Shown here piece by piece: positions 61,440 to 64,000 of a stretch of DNA of 64,000 bases; the first letter of the stretch is position 1, and each line of letters begins with the position of its first letter. Origin of the DNA: GYS-P2D sp964414425 (lineage in GTDB: Bacteria; Bacteroidota; Bacteroidia; Chitinophagales; Saprospiraceae); NCBI GenBank assembly GCA_964414425.1, contig CAYPWL010000005.1, positions 1 to 64,000 of the forward strand, read 5' to 3'. The notes below the pieces were generated by a model. The model was not told the origin of the DNA and searched no databases. It saw only the letters and a program-made list of their open reading frames with translations. Position numbers and translations under genes: made by a program.

Positions 61440-63557
61440 GTGAGCAATCCATTTAATATCGCCCTCATAGGCAACCCCAACAGCGGCAAATCGAGCTTAT
61501 TTAATGCTTTAACAGGCCTTAACCAAAAGATCAGTAACTACCCTGGTGTAACCATTGATAAGAAAACGGGGACGGTAAAGTTATCAACTGGTGATCGAAT
61601 TGGATTGATAGATTTTCCTGGGGTCTATAGCCTCTACCCTAATAGCTCCGAGGAGCGCATAGTTGTCCAAGCCTTGACTAATCCCGAGGGGCCTGACTAT
61701 CCCGATGCGATCGTATATGTGGCTGCCTCTACAGAGTTAGAAAAACACCTCCTCCTCGCCACTCAAGTTAAAGAGCTGGATATCCCCATGGTGCTCTGTC
61801 TCACGATGATGGATCTATCAGAATCTGGCGGCACCACATACGATACAGAGGTGCTATCGAAATATCTGGGTATACCCGTAATAGGTGTCAGTAGTCTAAA
61901 GGGTATCAATATTGACGGACTAAAGTATCAGATGGTCCATCTGATGAATCAATCAACTATCGACTCATGGAAAAAAGGCCATAAGCTCAATAGAAGTGAG
62001 CAAGAAACCGTCGACCAGATAAAACTTCAGACGGGCGTAGACAACGAATATCAAAATCTACTGATCGCACATCACCATAAGTGGCTCAATCATATCACTG
62101 CCGCTCAACGCATACAAATCTCATCCAAGGTCGATGAACAAAATTTTAACTCGGTGAAGTACCAGATCGACGAGACGATGGGGCGGTATAACTCCTTCAC
62201 TCCAGTTATCAAGAAAGCCGAGATCAGTGATTCTAAAGAGAAAGGCTCGATTACAGATCGCATTGATCGCATAATCACCCATAAGGTCTTCGGACCATTG
62301 ATCTTTTTTGGCGTGATGTTCTTCATCTTTCAAGCGATATACGCTTGGGCCGCTGGTCCGATGGATTGGATTGAGGGCTTATTTGCGAGCATGGCCTCGG
62401 CAGTACATAATTATATGCCCGCCGGATGGGTAGCCGACTTGTTAGCCGATGGCGTTATAGCGGGACTCGGTGGCGTACTGGTCTTTATTCCGCAGATTAC
62501 GATACTATTCTTACTGGTCAGCCTACTGGAGGAAAGTGGTTATATGTCGCGAGCAGTATTCATGTTTGATTCTATTATGCAGCGATTTGGGCTCAATGGG
62601 CGCAGTATCGTTGCCCTGATCTCCAGTGGTGCTTGCGCCATACCCGCGATTATGTCAACTCGGACTATAGCCAACTGGAAGGAGCGCCTGACGACCATCA
62701 TGGTGTCCCCACTGATCAGTTGCTCAGCAAGGATACCGGTATATACTGTGTTGATTGGCTTTGTCGTACCATCCAAGACCGTCGGTGGAATTTTCAATGC
62801 GCAGGGGCTTGCCTTTATGGGGCTCTATCTATTGAGTATTGTAGCGGCACTGGGTAGCGCTTGGATCTTTAAGTTGATCCTCAAGAGCGATGAGCGCTCT
62901 TTTCTGATGATCGAACTCCCACAGTATAAAAAGCCAATCTGGAAGAATGTCCTCATCACCGTTAAAGAGAAAGTTTGGACTTTTATCGTTGAGGCTGGGC
63001 GTGTCATATTATTGATCTCTATCGTGCTGTGGTTTATGGCGAGTTATGGGCCTGGCAACAAGATGGCACAGTCAGCAGAGCAAGCAGAGGCTTATAGTAT
63101 CGAGCAAGGGTATAGTGAGCAAGAAACGGAAGATTACATCGCCTCTCAGCAATTAGAATCCTCCTATGTAGGTCATGTAGGTAAGTTCATTGAACCAGTT
63201 ATCAGACCATTAGGTTATGACTGGAAGATTGGTATTGCATTGATCACCTCATTTGCTGCCAGAGAAGTATTCGTTGGGACGATGGCTACGATCTATAGTG
63301 TTGGCAGCGCTGATGATGAGATGACGGTACGAGGATTGATGGAGGCAGAGATTAACCCAGTTACGGGAGGTAAGCGATATGATTTTGCCACGGCTCTATC
63401 GCTATTGTTGTTCTATGTATTTGCCTTGCAGTGTATGAGTACGCTCGCTGTAACTAAACGCGAGACGAACAGTTGGCGCTGGCCAATCATTCAGTTCGTA
63501 TTTATGGGAGCCATGGCATATCTCAGCGCCCTGGGAGCATATCAGATGTTTGGGTAG
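61440..63557 (+). CDS. feoB: Ferrous iron transporter FeoB
   Basis: 705 aa with a GTG start at 61440, chosen because the G domain begins within seven residues. The cytosolic G domain has Gly-Asn-Pro-Asn-Ser-Gly-Lys-Ser-Ser, Asn-Tyr-Pro-Gly-Val-Thr and Asp-Phe-Pro-Gly; the membrane part (from about 285) has two Gate motifs including Ser-Gly-Ala-Cys-Ala-Ile-Pro-Ala near 396 and Ser-Cys-Ser-Ala-Arg-Ile-Pro-Val near 425. It imports Fe(II). It forms the feoAB operon; no FeoC seen. Confidence 0.95.
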   Translation: MSNPFNIALIGNPNSGKSSLFNALTGLNQKISNYPGVTIDKKTGTVKLSTGDRIGLIDFPGVYSLYPNSSEERIVVQALTNPEGPDYPDAIVYVAASTELEKHLLLATQVKELDIPMVLCLTMMDLSESGGTTYDTEVLSKYLGIPVIGVSSLKGINIDGLKYQMVHLMNQSTIDSWKKGHKLNRSEQETVDQIKLQTGVDNEYQNLLIAHHHKWLNHITAAQRIQISSKVDEQNFNSVKYQIDETMGRYNSFTPVIKKAEISDSKEKGSITDRIDRIITHKVFGPLIFFGVMFFIFQAIYAWAAGPMDWIEGLFASMASAVHNYMPAGWVADLLADGVIAGLGGVLVFIPQITILFLLVSLLEESGYMSRAVFMFDSIMQRFGLNGRSIVALISSGACAIPAIMSTRTIANWKERLTTIMVSPLISCSARIPVYTVLIGFVVPSKTVGGIFNAQGLAFMGLYLLSIVAALGSAWIFKLILKSDERSFLMIELPQYKKPIWKNVLITVKEKVWTFIVEAGRVILLISIVLWFMASYGPGNKMAQSAEQAEAYSIEQGYSEQETEDYIASQQLESSYVGHVGKFIEPVIRPLGYDWKIGIALITSFAAREVFVGTMATIYSVGSADDEMTVRGLMEAEINPVTGGKRYDFATALSLLLFYVFALQCMSTLAVTKRETNSWRWPIIQFVFMGAMAYLSALGAYQMFG

Positions 63558-63565
63558 TGCGGATT

Positions 63566-64000
63566 TTACTCCTTCTTCGACATAATTTTATGCTTGTGTG
63601 CAACAGTGGTCGATTGCTCATCGCTATGCCACTTGCCCGTTTTTTCGATGACACGCTCGATATTAGGTATTGGCATGGCACCTGCATCAAATTGAATCAC
63701 GCTTCCTGTTGAATCAATAGTTAGAGATAACCGATTCTCGGTACCGTCCTTGATGCCTCTCATAAACAGATAGTCTTTGCTTGGCATCTCTGTCATCAAG
63801 ATACTGTCAAATGATGCCCATCCGATTAATGGATAAGCCTCTAATTCATTACCCAACTGATCATATGCTTTTTGTTCAGTGTCAGGGATGATTGTATCGA
63901 TAGATTCGGAGGAGAAATCGGATGAAGTTTCCTCTTCCAACATGTTTTCTAATTCACTCAGATCAGCAGAGTTTGCTTGATTGTTTGCATTGATATCAGT
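63566..64000 (-). CDS. C-terminal part of an unidentified protein
   Basis: The frame is open from the right edge to a stop at 63568-63566; about 144 codons are present and the start lies outside the window. The acidic, Ser/Asn-rich N-terminal visible part and the later Phe-Met-Arg-Gly-Ile-Lys-Asp and Gln-Phe-Asp-Ala-Gly-Ala-Met-Pro pattern give no family. A Met at 63943 is inside the open frame and is probably not the true start. It is convergent with feoB. Confidence 0.65.
   Translation of the reverse strand, partial: TDINANNQANSADLSELENMLEEETSSDFSSESIDTIIPDTEQKAYDQLGNELEAYPLIGWASFDSILMTEMPSKDYLFMRGIKDGTENRLSLTIDSTGSVIQFDAGAMPIPNIERVIEKTGKWHSDEQSTTVAHKHKIMSKKE

Noticed and set aside
1..64000. 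CRISPR arrays, rRNA genes, riboswitches and complete insertion sequences
   Set aside because: I looked for regularly spaced repeats, rRNA-like blocks, known riboswitch cores and transposase motifs and saw none; a weak riboswitch cannot be excluded by eye.

Overview
The window is a chromosomal stretch of a member of the Bacteroidota, most likely a Saprospiria/Lewinella-like marine lineage (the phylum is well supported, the class is inference). The evidence is type IX secretion and gliding genes (PorP/SprF, an OmpA-type partner, GldB), -7 promoter boxes of the Bacteroidota form TAnnTTTG in front of many genes, CvpA, DUF4230, DUF2279 and S74-chaperone proteins typical of the phylum, and an Obg GTPase without its C-terminal domain. 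Almost all of the sequence is coding. I see no rRNA, CRISPR array, complete insertion sequence or prophage.

Layout. 1-9.4 kb: end of an unidentified gene, a CAU-anticodon tRNA, an operon of TMEM220-like membrane protein, large secreted zinc metalloprotease and archaeal-type CMP kinase; a class III aminotransferase divergent from two secreted thioredoxin-TPR proteins; ExoIII. 9.4-10.1 kb: a second CAU tRNA flanked by broken copies of its own ends and by hairpins. 10-20.5 kb: core genes (rhomboid, ribosomal protein bL25, NlpC/P60 lipoprotein, adenylate kinase, Obg, CvpA, topoisomerase IV subunit B, Lon, MetF). 20.6-30 kb: envelope region with an ECF sigma factor and a trans-envelope repeat/barrel partner, PorP/SprF, an OmpA protein fused to a DUF1573 domain, PnuC, DUF2279, a DJ-1/PfpI lipoprotein, GldB and NadC. 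30.8-38.4 kb: PyrD, a Crp/Fnr regulator, DnaX without its usual zinc module, and a 1061-residue UvrD helicase-nuclease with a probable Fe-S cluster. 38.5-43.5 kb: a secreted repeat protein, a TPR histidine kinase and response regulator, two 16-bp palindromes, a stand-alone LuxR-type DNA-binding protein and a secreted S74 autochaperone protein. 43.6-64 kb: glycosylasparaginase, CutC, two peptide transporters (OPT and POT), DUF4230, a MazF/RHH toxin-antitoxin pair, RuvC, HIT, GreA, a 2-hydroxyacid dehydrogenase, CarB without its allosteric domain, a secreted amidohydrolase, ArsM, UvrC, methylglyoxal synthase and FeoAB.

How it works together. Most of the window is housekeeping. The accessory logic concerns the cell envelope: secretion and gliding, secreted redox and proteolytic enzymes, peptide and iron uptake, and at least three local regulatory modules (ECF sigma/barrel, two-component plus LuxR with palindromic sites, MazF pair). 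The most striking unexplained structures are the paired palindromes at 41901-41970, the perfectly palindromic divergent promoter at 5385-5405, the tRNA remnants around 9.6-10.0 kb, the three-repeat sigma partner and several domain losses or gains in core proteins (DnaX, CarB, rhomboid). I found no convincing wholly new multi-gene system; the sigma/barrel and LuxR/palindrome loci are the best candidates for something under-described.
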